A DNA stretch of 13,917 bases from Galbitalea sp036499165 (GTDB lineage: Bacteria; Actinomycetota; Actinomycetes; Actinomycetales; Microbacteriaceae). Where the stretch lies: the NCBI GenBank assembly GCA_036499165.1, contig DASYEE010000142.1, forward strand, positions 1 to 13,917. Direction: 5' to 3'. The position numbers and the translations under genes were made by a program. The notes under the pieces are model-generated. The model did no database searches and was not told the DNA's origin. It saw nothing but the letters and a program-made list of their open reading frames with translations. This document shows, piece by piece, positions 1 through 6,717 of this stretch (position 1 is the first letter of the stretch; every line of letters begins with the position of its first letter).

Positions 1-185
1 GCGTCTTCGTTGTGTTCATGCAGGGGGATGAGGCGCGGCCGATTGTCGATGCCGAGAGCTGCGAGCAGGTGGATGGTCGTGCGGGTGTCTTCTGCCGCGA
101 TCACTTCCGCGTTCGTCAGCGCCTCGACCAACCGCCTGGACGCGTCGCCGAGATTGCCGATCGGGGTCGCAGCGAGGATGATCAC
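1..185 (-). CDS. rsmI: 16S rRNA (cytidine-1402-2'-O)-methyltransferase RsmI, N-terminal part (gene runs off the left edge)
   Basis: This is the first 61 codons of a minus-strand gene whose remainder lies left of the window. The protein opens with VIILAATPIGNLGDASRR and continues with VEALTNAEVIAAEDTR, the start of the tetrapyrrole-methylase-fold SAM enzyme RsmI, which 2'-O-methylates C1402 in the decoding centre of 16S rRNA. The ATPIGNLGD loop is the family's glycine-rich N-terminal motif. The start is a GTG at 185-183: an in-frame TGA at 191-189 lies only one codon further upstream, so no earlier start is possible and there is no room for a normal ribosome binding site. The nearby ATG at 192-190 is out of frame. 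An rsmI gene divergent from a protein mannosyltransferase gene is a common actinobacterial arrangement and supports both calls. Confidence 0.93.
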   Translation of the reverse strand, partial: MIILAATPIGNLGDASRRLVEALTNAEVIAAEDTRTTIHLLAALGIDNRPRLIPLHEHNED

Positions 186-190
186 GTCTC

Positions 191-196
191 ATTGTC
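191..196 (-). promoter_or_regulatory. Possible -10 element for rsmI
   Basis: Read on the minus strand this hexamer is GACAAT, ending 5 nt before the GTG start of rsmI. With an in-frame stop next to the start codon, a leaderless or near-leaderless transcript is likely, and this is the best -10-like hexamer in the right place. No convincing -35 is visible. It is a weak match to consensus. Confidence 0.3.
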
Positions 197-204
197 GCAG
201 TCGT

Positions 205-210
205 TAGCAT
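205..210 (+). promoter_or_regulatory. -10 element (TAGCAT) for pmt, leaderless arrangement
   Basis: TAGCAT fits the actinobacterial TANNNT -10 pattern and ends 6 nt before the ATG of pmt, which places the expected transcription start at or next to the start codon. No Shine-Dalgarno sequence is present (the spacer is TGCGGG). The same geometry is seen upstream of metY and, with slightly longer spacers, upstream of the rhodanese and the first permease gene. Confidence 0.55.
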
Positions 211-216
211 TGCGGG

Positions 217-1860
217 ATGGGAAACGCGGGCGACACCGAGTTCGATGATCTCGTCCCCACCCGGCACATCGTCATCGACCGCGCCCCGACACCGGAAGAA
301 CCCCTCGTCTTCACCGACCGGCTCTGGGATGCCCTCGCGACAACGCCGGAACGTGCCCGCTTTGTGCGCTGGATCGGGCCGGCGGCCGTCACCCTGCTCG
401 CGACGGGCACCCGCCTCTGGAATCTGGGCACCCCAAAGACGCTGATCTTCGACGAAACCTTCTATGTCAAGGATGCCTACACGCTCTCCCACCTTGGCTA
501 CGAGGGCAGCTGGCCGGCAAACGCTGACCCGCAGTTCGCTGCGGGCAACGTCAACATCTTCCTGCCCAACGCGTCCTTCGTCGTGCATCCACCGCTCGGC
601 AAGTGGTTGATCTCGATCGGCTTCGACCTGTTCGGCGCACAAAACTCGTTCAGCTGGCGCATCTCGACGGCTGTTGTCGGCATCCTCGCGGTCGTCCTCC
701 TGATGATGATCGCCAGGTACCTGTTCAAGTCGACTCTCGTCGCGACGATCGCGGGCCTCCTGATGGCGATCGACGGTAACGCGATCGTCATGAGCCGCGT
801 CGCTTTGCTGGATAACTTCGTGATGTTCTTCGCGCTGCTCGGATTCGGGGCCGTGCTTCTCGATCGACAATGGTCTGCCGTGCGCCTGGCCGCGTGGATC
901 GGCGCCCGCGAGTCCGGCGGCAAGAGCACCGACTGGGGGCCCGCGCTCTGGTGGCGGCCGTGGCTGATCCTCGCCGGTCTCGCGTTCGGGCTCGATTCCG
1001 CCATCAAGTGGAACGGCATCTACTTCCTTGCGGGTCTTGCGATCTACACGCTCGTCGTGGATGCCGTGGCCAGGAGGCACGCCGGCATCCCTTTCTGGCT
1101 CACCGGCACGATCTTCAAGCAGGCGCCAACCAGTTTCATTCTCACCGTGCCGATCGCGGTCGTCGCCTACCTCGCCAGTTGGACCGGCTGGTTCGTCACC
1201 AAGGGCGGCTACGACCGCACCTGGGCCGATCAGCCGGGTAACGCGTGGAGAGGCGCGTTCTCATGGGTTCCCCACGCGTTCCAGAGCTTCGTGCAGTACG
1301 AAACGGAGGTCTACGGCTACAACATCAATCTCCGCACACCACATCCGTACCAGGCAAATCCGCTCACCTGGCTGTTCATGCAGCGACCGACGAGCATGTA
1401 CTTCCTCGGCTCGAACACGGGCCAGAACGGCTGCACATCCCCGTACTGCGGTTCGCTCATCACGGAGCTTGCGAATCCGCTCATCTGGTGGGCGGGAACG
1501 GCAGCAGCGTTCTACCTGGTGTACCGGCTCATCCGGTATCGCGAATGGCGAGTCGGGCTGATCCTCGCCGGGCTCGCGGCCGGGTATCTGCCGTGGCTGC
1601 TCTACCTGAACCGCACAGTTTTCCAGTTCTACACGATCTCGTTCGAGCCATACATGATCCTTGCGATTGCGTTCGTGGTGTCGCAATTGATCGGGGCGCG
1701 AGGCGATCCGGCGTGGAATCGCGAACGGGGATTCCGCTGGGTCGCGGTGTTCCTCATCGCCGCGGTAGGACTCAGCATCTTCTTCTGGCCGATCTGGACG
1801 GGCATCCAGACCGACTACGCCTTCACCGCCACCCACTTCTGGTTCCCGTCCTGGCGCTAA
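217..1860 (+). CDS. pmt: Polyprenol-phosphate-mannose--protein O-mannosyltransferase (GT39 family)
   Basis: This 547-residue multipass membrane protein belongs to the PMT family, which transfers mannose from polyprenyl-phosphate-mannose to Ser/Thr of proteins being exported through the membrane. A roughly 50-residue cytoplasmic N-terminus precedes the first hydrophobic segment. The first extracytoplasmic loop carries FDE at 78-80; the Asp79-Glu80 pair corresponds to the catalytic/acceptor-binding DE of the family. Other family signatures are HPPLGKW (124-130), SRVALLDN (193-200) and KWNGIY (264-269). Hydrophobic segments recur to the C-terminus, which ends FWFPSWR, a typical bacterial PMT tail. 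There is no MIR domain, as is usual for bacterial members. The ATG is supported by the -10 box 6 nt upstream. It is divergent from rsmI, sharing a 31-bp gap. Length and motifs look intact, so it should be functional. Confidence 0.95.
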   Translation: MGNAGDTEFDDLVPTRHIVIDRAPTPEEPLVFTDRLWDALATTPERARFVRWIGPAAVTLLATGTRLWNLGTPKTLIFDETFYVKDAYTLSHLGYEGSWPANADPQFAAGNVNIFLPNASFVVHPPLGKWLISIGFDLFGAQNSFSWRISTAVVGILAVVLLMMIARYLFKSTLVATIAGLLMAIDGNAIVMSRVALLDNFVMFFALLGFGAVLLDRQWSAVRLAAWIGARESGGKSTDWGPALWWRPWLILAGLAFGLDSAIKWNGIYFLAGLAIYTLVVDAVARRHAGIPFWLTGTIFKQAPTSFILTVPIAVVAYLASWTGWFVTKGGYDRTWADQPGNAWRGAFSWVPHAFQSFVQYETEVYGYNINLRTPHPYQANPLTWLFMQRPTSMYFLGSNTGQNGCTSPYCGSLITELANPLIWWAGTAAAFYLVYRLIRYREWRVGLILAGLAAGYLPWLLYLNRTVFQFYTISFEPYMILAIAFVVSQLIGARGDPAWNRERGFRWVAVFLIAAVGLSIFFWPIWTGIQTDYAFTATHFWFPSWR

Positions 1861-2004
1861 GAGGAGCTGCGCGCACTGCCCCAAATACGCTGAGTTCTCG
1901 CAAGTGGTTGTTATCGCCGCGTCAAAGCCGCCATGTGGGGAAGCTCACCGACAAATTGTTCACTCGTGTTACGCCGGCGACCGCGGGCGTGCAGATCGCT
2001 CGGG

Positions 2005-2010
2005 TAGCGT
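2005..2010 (+). promoter_or_regulatory. -10 element (TAGCGT) for metY, leaderless arrangement
   Basis: TAGCGT ends 6 nt before the metY ATG, with spacer TGCCGC and no Shine-Dalgarno. This matches the pmt arrangement base for base in spacing. The rest of the 1861-2016 gap shows no clear -35, no riboswitch-like structure and no T-tract terminator after pmt. A weak 5-bp stem (ACGCC at 1973-1977 with GGCGT) lies about 20 bp upstream. Confidence 0.5.
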
Positions 2011-2016
2011 TGCCGC

Positions 2017-3309
2017 ATGGCTGATCGAGAGTATGGATTCCGCACCAGGGCGATCCACGCAGGCAACATTCCCGACCCGGTGACCGGGGCCCGCGCGCTG
2101 CCGATCTACCAGACCAGCGCCTTCGTCTTCGACGACACAGCGGATGCTGCGGCCCGATTCGCCCTGCAGAAGTACGGCAACATCTACTCGCGGCTGGCCA
2201 ACCCGACCGTCGCATCGTTCGAGGAGCGCATTGCGAGCCTCGAGGGCGGAATCGGAGCGGTCGCCACAGCCAGCGGCCTGAGCGCCCAGTTCGTCACGTT
2301 CGCCTCTCTCGCCGGCGCCGGCGACCACATCGTCGCCTCCGCGAACCTGTACGGCGGCTCGATCACCCAGCTGGATGTCACCCTGCGGCGTTTCGGCGTC
2401 GAGACAACGTTCATCCAGAGTTCTGACCCGGCAGACTACGCCGCGGCCATCAAAGAGAACACGAAGTTGATCTTCGCCGAGACGATCGCCAACCCCTCCG
2501 GCGAGATTGCCGACATCGAGGGACTGGCTGAGGTCGCCCATGCGCATCACCTGCCGCTGATCATCGACTCGACGATTGCCACTCCCTACCTGAACCGCCC
2601 GCTCGAGTGGGGCGCCGATGTCGTGATCCACTCGGCCACGAAGTTCCTCGGCGGGCACGGTACGACCCTTGGCGGTGTGGTTGTCGAGGGTGGCCGCTTC
2701 CATTGGGCCAACGAGCACTTCCCCAAGTTCGATGAGCCAACCCCGACATACGGCGGCCTCAACTGGCACGGCATCTTCGGCGAGTACGCGTTCCTCACGA
2801 GGCTGCGCGCCGAGCAACTGCGCGACATCGGCCCAACCCTTGCTCCGCACTCCGCATGGCTCCTCGCGCAGGGCGTCGAGACGCTGCCGTTCCGCATCCA
2901 GGCGCACGTCGACAACGCGCGCGTCGTCGCAGAATGGCTCGACGCCGACCCGCGCATCGAGTTCGTCAACTGGGCCGGCCTCCCCGCGCATCCGCACCAC
3001 GAGCGCGCGCTGAAGTACCTGCCGAAGGGGCCGGGCGCCGTCTTCTCGTTCGGAGTCAAGGGCGGCCGCGAGGTCGGCCAGAAGTTCATCGAGTCTGTCG
3101 ACCTGGCGAGCCACCTCGCGAATATCGGCGATGCGAAAACACTCGTCATCCATCCGGCCTCGACCACGCACGCGCAGCTGAGCGAACAACAGCTCGTCGA
3201 TGCGGGTGTCGGACCGGGACTCGTACGGATCAGCGTCGGAATAGAAGACCCCGACGACATTGTTTACGACCTCGACCAGGCTTTGACGAAGGCGACGGAA
3301 GGCAAGTAG
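2017..3309 (+). CDS. metY: O-acetylhomoserine sulfhydrylase (O-acetylhomoserine aminocarboxypropyltransferase)
   Basis: This 430-residue protein is a full-length PLP-dependent enzyme of the Cys/Met metabolism family (fold type I). It condenses O-acetylhomoserine with sulfide to give homocysteine and acetate. The opening GFRTRAIHAGNIPDPVTGAR is typical of MetY rather than MetB or MetC. Visible elements are the phosphate-binding YSR (57-59) followed by NPT (62-64), Asp184 in IIDST (expected to pair with the pyridine nitrogen), and the Schiff-base Lys209 in SATKFLGGHG (206-215). The length matches MetY (about 430) rather than the roughly 380-400 of cystathionine gamma-synthases. The ATG is set by the -10 box 6 nt upstream. 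The next gene begins at the base after the stop (TAGATG), so the two are almost certainly co-transcribed. No metX lies in the window, although it often accompanies metY in actinobacteria. Confidence 0.95.
   Translation: MADREYGFRTRAIHAGNIPDPVTGARALPIYQTSAFVFDDTADAAARFALQKYGNIYSRLANPTVASFEERIASLEGGIGAVATASGLSAQFVTFASLAGAGDHIVASANLYGGSITQLDVTLRRFGVETTFIQSSDPADYAAAIKENTKLIFAETIANPSGEIADIEGLAEVAHAHHLPLIIDSTIATPYLNRPLEWGADVVIHSATKFLGGHGTTLGGVVVEGGRFHWANEHFPKFDEPTPTYGGLNWHGIFGEYAFLTRLRAEQLRDIGPTLAPHSAWLLAQGVETLPFRIQAHVDNARVVAEWLDADPRIEFVNWAGLPAHPHHERALKYLPKGPGAVFSFGVKGGREVGQKFIESVDLASHLANIGDAKTLVIHPASTTHAQLSEQQLVDAGVGPGLVRISVGIEDPDDIVYDLDQALTKATEGK
3297..3302 (+). promoter_or_regulatory. Ribosome binding site (GGAAGG) for the CoA-binding protein gene
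   Basis: GGAAGG lies inside the last codons of metY, 7 nt before the ATG at 3310. It fixes that ATG as the start and gives the second gene its own initiation site despite the zero-base gap from the metY stop. Confidence 0.6.
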
Positions 3310-3894
3310 ATGGCAACCGCAACCGCAACCGCAACCGCAGAGACGGTGTCGCTCGCGAACGGGCTCACCTGCGAGATCCCTTCCGACTCGCCCCTGGCAA
3401 AGCTGCTGAAGACGCAGCGCACCTGGGTCGGTCCGAACGCCAAAGAGCGCCTGAATATCCTCCGCAAGGCGAAGTCGATCGCGATCGTGGGAGCCTCACC
3501 CAACTCTGCGCGCGCATCCTATTTCGTCGGCACATACCTGCTGCAGTCGAGCGACTATCGCGTCTATTTCGTAAACCCGATGGCGGAGACGATCCTCGGC
3601 CAGAAGGCATACCCGGACCTGGCGTCGCTCCCGGAAGTTCCAGACATCGTGGATGTCTTCCGCAAGGGCAGCGATATCCCGTCGGTGATCGATGACGTCG
3701 TCGCGGTCGGAGCCAAGACGGTCTGGGTGCAGCTGGGAATCTGGAACCAGGATGCCGCGATCTACGCCGAGAGCAAAGGCCTCACCGTGGTCATGGACCG
3801 CTGCATCAAGATCGAACACGCGCGCTTCCATGGCGGCCTTCACCTCTACGGCTTCGACACGGGGCAGATCACCTCGCGCAAGACCATCCGCTGA
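3310..3894 (+). CDS. CoA-binding domain protein (YccU-like, succinyl-CoA synthetase alpha N-terminal fold)
   Basis: This 194-residue protein consists mostly of one Rossmann-type CoA-binding domain. Residues around 55-65 (KSIAIVGASPNSARAS) form the nucleotide-binding beta-strand and Gly loop seen at the N-terminus of succinyl-CoA synthetase alpha. VYFVNPMAETILGQKAYPDLASLP follows the family pattern of a second strand ending in NP and a GxxxYxSL-like segment. Towards the C-terminus, VVMDRCIKIEH carries the DRCxKxEH-type motif conserved in the YccU group. The substrate and physiological role of this family are not established. The N-terminus is MATATATATAE, encoded by four GCAACC repeats, and is probably disordered. 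Tight coupling to metY suggests a link to sulfur amino-acid or acetyl-CoA metabolism, but that is inference. Family assignment is firm; function is unknown. Confidence 0.88.
   Translation: MATATATATAETVSLANGLTCEIPSDSPLAKLLKTQRTWVGPNAKERLNILRKAKSIAIVGASPNSARASYFVGTYLLQSSDYRVYFVNPMAETILGQKAYPDLASLPEVPDIVDVFRKGSDIPSVIDDVVAVGAKTVWVQLGIWNQDAAIYAESKGLTVVMDRCIKIEHARFHGGLHLYGFDTGQITSRKTIR
3313..3339 (+). repeat. In-frame hexanucleotide tandem repeat (GCAACC x4 plus GCA)
   Basis: Four perfect copies of GCAACC (3313-3336) followed by a partial GCA begin directly after the ATG of the CoA-binding protein gene. Each unit encodes Ala-Thr, so gain or loss of a unit changes the N-terminal tail by two residues without shifting the frame. 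Confidence 0.9.
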
Positions 3895-3945
3895 CTTCAT
3901 TACGTCCCGTTTCGCCTGTCACAGACGAAGGCAAGACTGCGTCAC

Positions 3946-3951
3946 TAGCCT
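3946..3951 (+). promoter_or_regulatory. -10 element (TAGCCT) for the rhodanese gene
   Basis: TAGCCT ends 7 nt before the ATG at 3959, with spacer TGCCACC and no Shine-Dalgarno. It marks a separate, probably leaderless transcript for the sulfurtransferase rather than simple read-through from the metY pair, and it supports the ATG at 3959 over the open frame that extends upstream into the previous gene. Confidence 0.5.
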
Positions 3952-3958
3952 TGCCACC

Positions 3959-4831
3959 ATGTCTGGTCCAGTCCTTTCCGCCCCCATCGTTTCCACCCAG
4001 TGGCTCGCCGATTACCTCGGTAGCGACAAGCTCGTCGTCGTGGATGCGACGGTGGTGCCGTACACGCAGCCGAACGGTCACGGCGGCTACCTGAGCGGCC
4101 ACGAGCAGTACCTGGTGGTCGGACACATCCCCGGCGCGGTCTTCGCCGACCTGATCGACGAGTTCTCCGACCAGTCGAACTCGCTGCCGTTCACGCACCA
4201 GTCCGCTGCAGGGTTTTCGGCAGCTGCAGGCTCCATCGGAATCGACAACGAGACGACCGTCATCGTCTACGACGCCGCCGTCGGCCAGTGGGCATCCCGC
4301 CTGTGGTGGCTGTTCCGCGCGGCCGGCTACGACAACGTCGCCGTGCTGGATGGCGGCTACGCCAAGTGGACGACGGAGGGCCGTGAGACCGATGTCGGTC
4401 ACGTCGAGCCGACCCCCGCATCCTTCTCCGCAGGTGAGCGCCCTGAGCTGTGGGTGACGAAAGAGGATGTCGAGGCGATCGTCACGGGCGACGCCGACGG
4501 AGCACTCGTGTGCGGCGTTCCGCCCAAGGAGTTCAGCGGGGAGGCGGGTGCCCGTGCGCGGCTCGGCCATATCCCCGGAAGCATTAACGCTCCGGCTGGC
4601 CGACTCGTCGACCGGGAGAGCAACGCCTTCCTGCACGAGTCCGCTCTTCGCGACGCCTTCGGTCCTGCACTCGACGCCGATCGCATCGTGACGTATTGCG
4701 GTGGAGGTATCGCCGCCGCCGCAGACGCGCTCGCGCTGACCATGCTCGGTCACCGCAATATCGCCATCTACGACGGCTCGCTGAACGAGTGGGCGGCCGA
4801 CGAGACGGCGCCGCTCGTCAGCGCGGGCTGA
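3959..4831 (+). CDS. Two-domain sulfurtransferase (thiosulfate / 3-mercaptopyruvate sulfurtransferase, SseA-like rhodanese)
   Basis: The 290-residue protein has two rhodanese domains, the usual size for TST/MST enzymes, which move sulfane sulfur from thiosulfate or 3-mercaptopyruvate to a thiol or cyanide acceptor. The N-terminal domain (about 10-145) contains HIPGAVFADL (56-65), VIVYDAAVGQWASR (101-114) and VLDGGYAKW (129-137) and has no catalytic Cys at the loop position. The C-terminal domain (about 163-290) contains GHIPGSINAP (203-212) and the active loop CGGGIAA starting at Cys247, then YDGSLNEW (271-278). The loop is closer to MST-type CG(S/T)G than to rhodanese-type CRxG, but not diagnostic. 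The reading frame is open far upstream into the CoA-binding gene, so the start was chosen by homology and the -10 box. It lies 64 bp after that gene and is probably separately transcribed. Confidence 0.9.
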   Translation: MSGPVLSAPIVSTQWLADYLGSDKLVVVDATVVPYTQPNGHGGYLSGHEQYLVVGHIPGAVFADLIDEFSDQSNSLPFTHQSAAGFSAAAGSIGIDNETTVIVYDAAVGQWASRLWWLFRAAGYDNVAVLDGGYAKWTTEGRETDVGHVEPTPASFSAGERPELWVTKEDVEAIVTGDADGALVCGVPPKEFSGEAGARARLGHIPGSINAPAGRLVDRESNAFLHESALRDAFGPALDADRIVTYCGGGIAAAADALALTMLGHRNIAIYDGSLNEWAADETAPLVSAG

Positions 4832-4844
4832 CAGATACCCGCGG

Positions 4845-4890
4845 CTCGGTCTCGATAACGCCGGCTTCGCGCGGCTACTCGACCAGCGAG
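4845..4890. repeat. Imperfect palindromic intergenic repeat in a convergent gap, possible bidirectional terminator
   Basis: The left half reads CTCGGTCTCGATAACGCCG and the right half CGGCTACTCGACCAGCGAG. The outer CTCG/CGAG, the middle GTC/GAC and TA steps, and the inner GCCG/CGGC can pair with small bulges around a GCTTCGCG loop. It ends exactly at the last base before the stop codon of the DUF255 gene and fills most of the 59-bp gap between two convergent genes. There is no T-tract. The GATA-CG...TACTCGACCAGCGAG pattern resembles a repeat I recall as abundant between genes in Microbacteriaceae; I cannot verify copy number here. Confidence 0.45.
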
Positions 4891-6699
4891 TTACAACAAC
4901 GCTGCGAGGTCTGCGGCATCGGTGACGGGCAGCTGGCAGACGAAGTGCTCACAGAGATACGCCGTCGCGCGTCCGCCCTGCGATCCGCGGGCCTCGAATA
5001 GCTCGAATCCGGCGTCCGCGAACGCGGTCGCCTGCCCATCGCTGACGACAGCGACCGTTCCGCCGCGCCATCCGCGTGCCACGAGCGCAAGCGGACCATC
5101 CTGCTCCGGCGTGACGACGACCAGCTGGCGCTCCGGGCTTGCCAGCAGCGACATCACTCCGAGAGATGCCCCGAACGAGACGGGCCTCGGCAGAGCCAGC
5201 GGCGCGACGCGTTCCATGGTCGCAATCGCGGCCGAACTCGAATCGCCCGAGACCGCACCAAGTCGCTCGAGACGGACAGCCGCACGCGCAATCGCGCTCA
5301 GGCCGCTCGGGTACGCGCCTTCGCTCGGGTCCTGGTCGAGCGCGAGCCCGTGTGCCTCGAGCACCGGATCCGCGCCTCCCGCAACCGCGAACCCGTCGTC
5401 GCTGACGCAGGCCTCGACCAGCTCCCGGGCGCGAACGGCGTATCGCGATTCGCCCGTCGCGACTGCAAGGTCGAGCAGCCCGTCCGCGAGCATCCCGAAG
5501 TCTTCGAGGGTCGGTAGCGCATCAGAGATGCGCTCGCCGATGCGGGCACGCACGACCTCGCCAAACCCCACGACCTCGGCGGCGCGGACCGCAGCAGCGA
5601 TCCACTCCGGATGTCCGAGGAGCGATCCCGCAGATGCAAGCGCGCCGATCGCGAGCCCATTCCACCCCGTGAGTACCTTCTCGTCGAGAGCCGGAGGCGT
5701 CTGGCGAGCCCGCTCGTCACGGCCGAGTGCGTAGTAGCCGCCCTCGACTCGCTCGCCGTCGACAGTGCTCTCACTGTCCTGCGCCGAGGCGAATGCACCG
5801 TCTGGCACTCGGAGTACATCGAGCAGGAAGCCCGCGATGCCAGCAGCGGTGGCTTCGTCGCCGACGCGGGCGTAGCAGGCAAGCAGCAGGGCGTTGTCGT
5901 AGAGCATGCGCTCGTAGTGCGGTTCGCTCCAGTCGCGACGGGTCGCGTAACGGAAGAACCCGCCCTCGACCGGGTCGCGAAGATCGGATGCCGCCATGAC
6001 AGCGAGCGTGCGTCGGGCAAGCGAACCCGCGGCGGCATCGCCCGCATCCTCACGATCGAGCAGGAAGCCGATGACCGTCGCGACCGGAAACTTGGGTGCA
6101 CCCCCGAATCCGCCGTACTCGGTGTCTTCGTATTGGACGAGCTCGCTCACGACCGCATCGAAGTCGGTAGCCGTCGGAAGCGGACCGGCGGAGGCAACCG
6201 TTGGCCGCGCCAGGGCTTCGGCGAGCGTCGCGGCCGAGGTCTCGACTTCGTTGCGATGGGTCTGCCACGCCTCGAGCACGGCGCCGAGCACCTGCCGGAA
6301 CGACGCCCGATCTTCGATCGCGACAGGAGGGAAGTATGTGCCAGCGAAGAACGCGCGCCCGGTCGGCGTCGCGAACACCGTCAGCGGCCAGCCGAGCTGG
6401 TCTGTAAAAGCACCGGCGGCGGCAAGATAGCTGGAGTCGACATCCGGATGTTCTTCGCGGTCGACCTTGATGCTCACGAAATTCGCGTTCAGGTACTCGG
6501 CCAGCGCCGGATCGCTGAAGCTCTCGCGCGCCATCACGTGGCACCAGCGGCAGGTCGCGTAGCCGATCGACACGAGCACCGGGACATCGCGCCGAACCGC
6601 CTCGGCGAACGCGTCAGCGCCCCACGGAAACCAGTCGACGGGATTGTCGGCGTGGGAGCGCAGGTAGGGGCTGACGGCGTCTGCGAGGCGGTTCGGCAC
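4891..6699 (-). CDS. DUF255 / YyaL-type thioredoxin-domain protein (SSP411 / spermatogenesis-associated protein 20 family)
   Basis: The 602-residue protein starts MPNRLADAVSPYLRSHADNP followed by VDW, the conserved opening of the YyaL family. An N-terminal thioredoxin-like domain (about 1-165) holds the Cys50-Arg-Trp-Cys53-His motif in YATCRWCHVMARESF, VDREEHPD (79-86) and the cis-Pro loop GWP (103-105). The rest resembles the alpha/alpha six-hairpin domain of N-acylglucosamine 2-epimerase-like proteins, including PHYERMLYDNALL and the LTGWNGL segment. It ends with a YLCEHFVCQLPV tail typical of the family. Its biochemical role is not established. At 602 residues it is somewhat shorter than the roughly 650-700 common in other phyla. 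The GTG at 6699 is the only start candidate between the in-frame TAG of the upstream reductase and the conserved N-terminus, 18 nt after that stop, so the two genes form an operon. No clear Shine-Dalgarno is seen. Confidence 0.9.
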   Translation of the reverse strand: MPNRLADAVSPYLRSHADNPVDWFPWGADAFAEAVRRDVPVLVSIGYATCRWCHVMARESFSDPALAEYLNANFVSIKVDREEHPDVDSSYLAAAGAFTDQLGWPLTVFATPTGRAFFAGTYFPPVAIEDRASFRQVLGAVLEAWQTHRNEVETSAATLAEALARPTVASAGPLPTATDFDAVVSELVQYEDTEYGGFGGAPKFPVATVIGFLLDREDAGDAAAGSLARRTLAVMAASDLRDPVEGGFFRYATRRDWSEPHYERMLYDNALLLACYARVGDEATAAGIAGFLLDVLRVPDGAFASAQDSESTVDGERVEGGYYALGRDERARQTPPALDEKVLTGWNGLAIGALASAGSLLGHPEWIAAAVRAAEVVGFGEVVRARIGERISDALPTLEDFGMLADGLLDLAVATGESRYAVRARELVEACVSDDGFAVAGGADPVLEAHGLALDQDPSEGAYPSGLSAIARAAVRLERLGAVSGDSSSAAIATMERVAPLALPRPVSFGASLGVMSLLASPERQLVVVTPEQDGPLALVARGWRGGTVAVVSDGQATAFADAGFELFEARGSQGGRATAYLCEHFVCQLPVTDAADLAALL

Positions 6700-6717
6700 G
6701 AGCTTGATCGAGCCGCG

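Noticed and set aside
16..1080. Long open frame on the minus strand opposite pmt (354 codons)
   Set aside because: It is rich in Arg, Asp, Pro and Glu, has no recognisable domain, and lies antisense to a clear GT39 gene; typical of a high-G+C shadow frame.
1973..1992. ACGCC...GGCGT stem upstream of metY as a riboswitch or operator
   Set aside because: It is only 5 bp with a 10-base GC-rich loop, there is no SAM-riboswitch-like architecture, and metY appears leaderless, leaving no room for an mRNA leader.
1969..3189. 406-codon minus-strand frame opposite metY
   Set aside because: The plus strand encodes an intact MetY with all PLP motifs; the antisense frame has no family resemblance and reflects third-position G/C bias.
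3914..3932. Small stem after the CoA-binding gene (GCCTGTC, loop ACA, GAC-GA-AGGC) as a terminator
   Set aside because: The stem has a two-base bulge and a three-base loop and is followed by no T-run; it is too weak to call.
3692..3958. N-terminal extension of the rhodanese upstream of 3959
   Set aside because: The extension would overlap the CoA-binding gene and is Ser/Arg-rich junk; the rhodanese fold and the -10 box both support the ATG at 3959.
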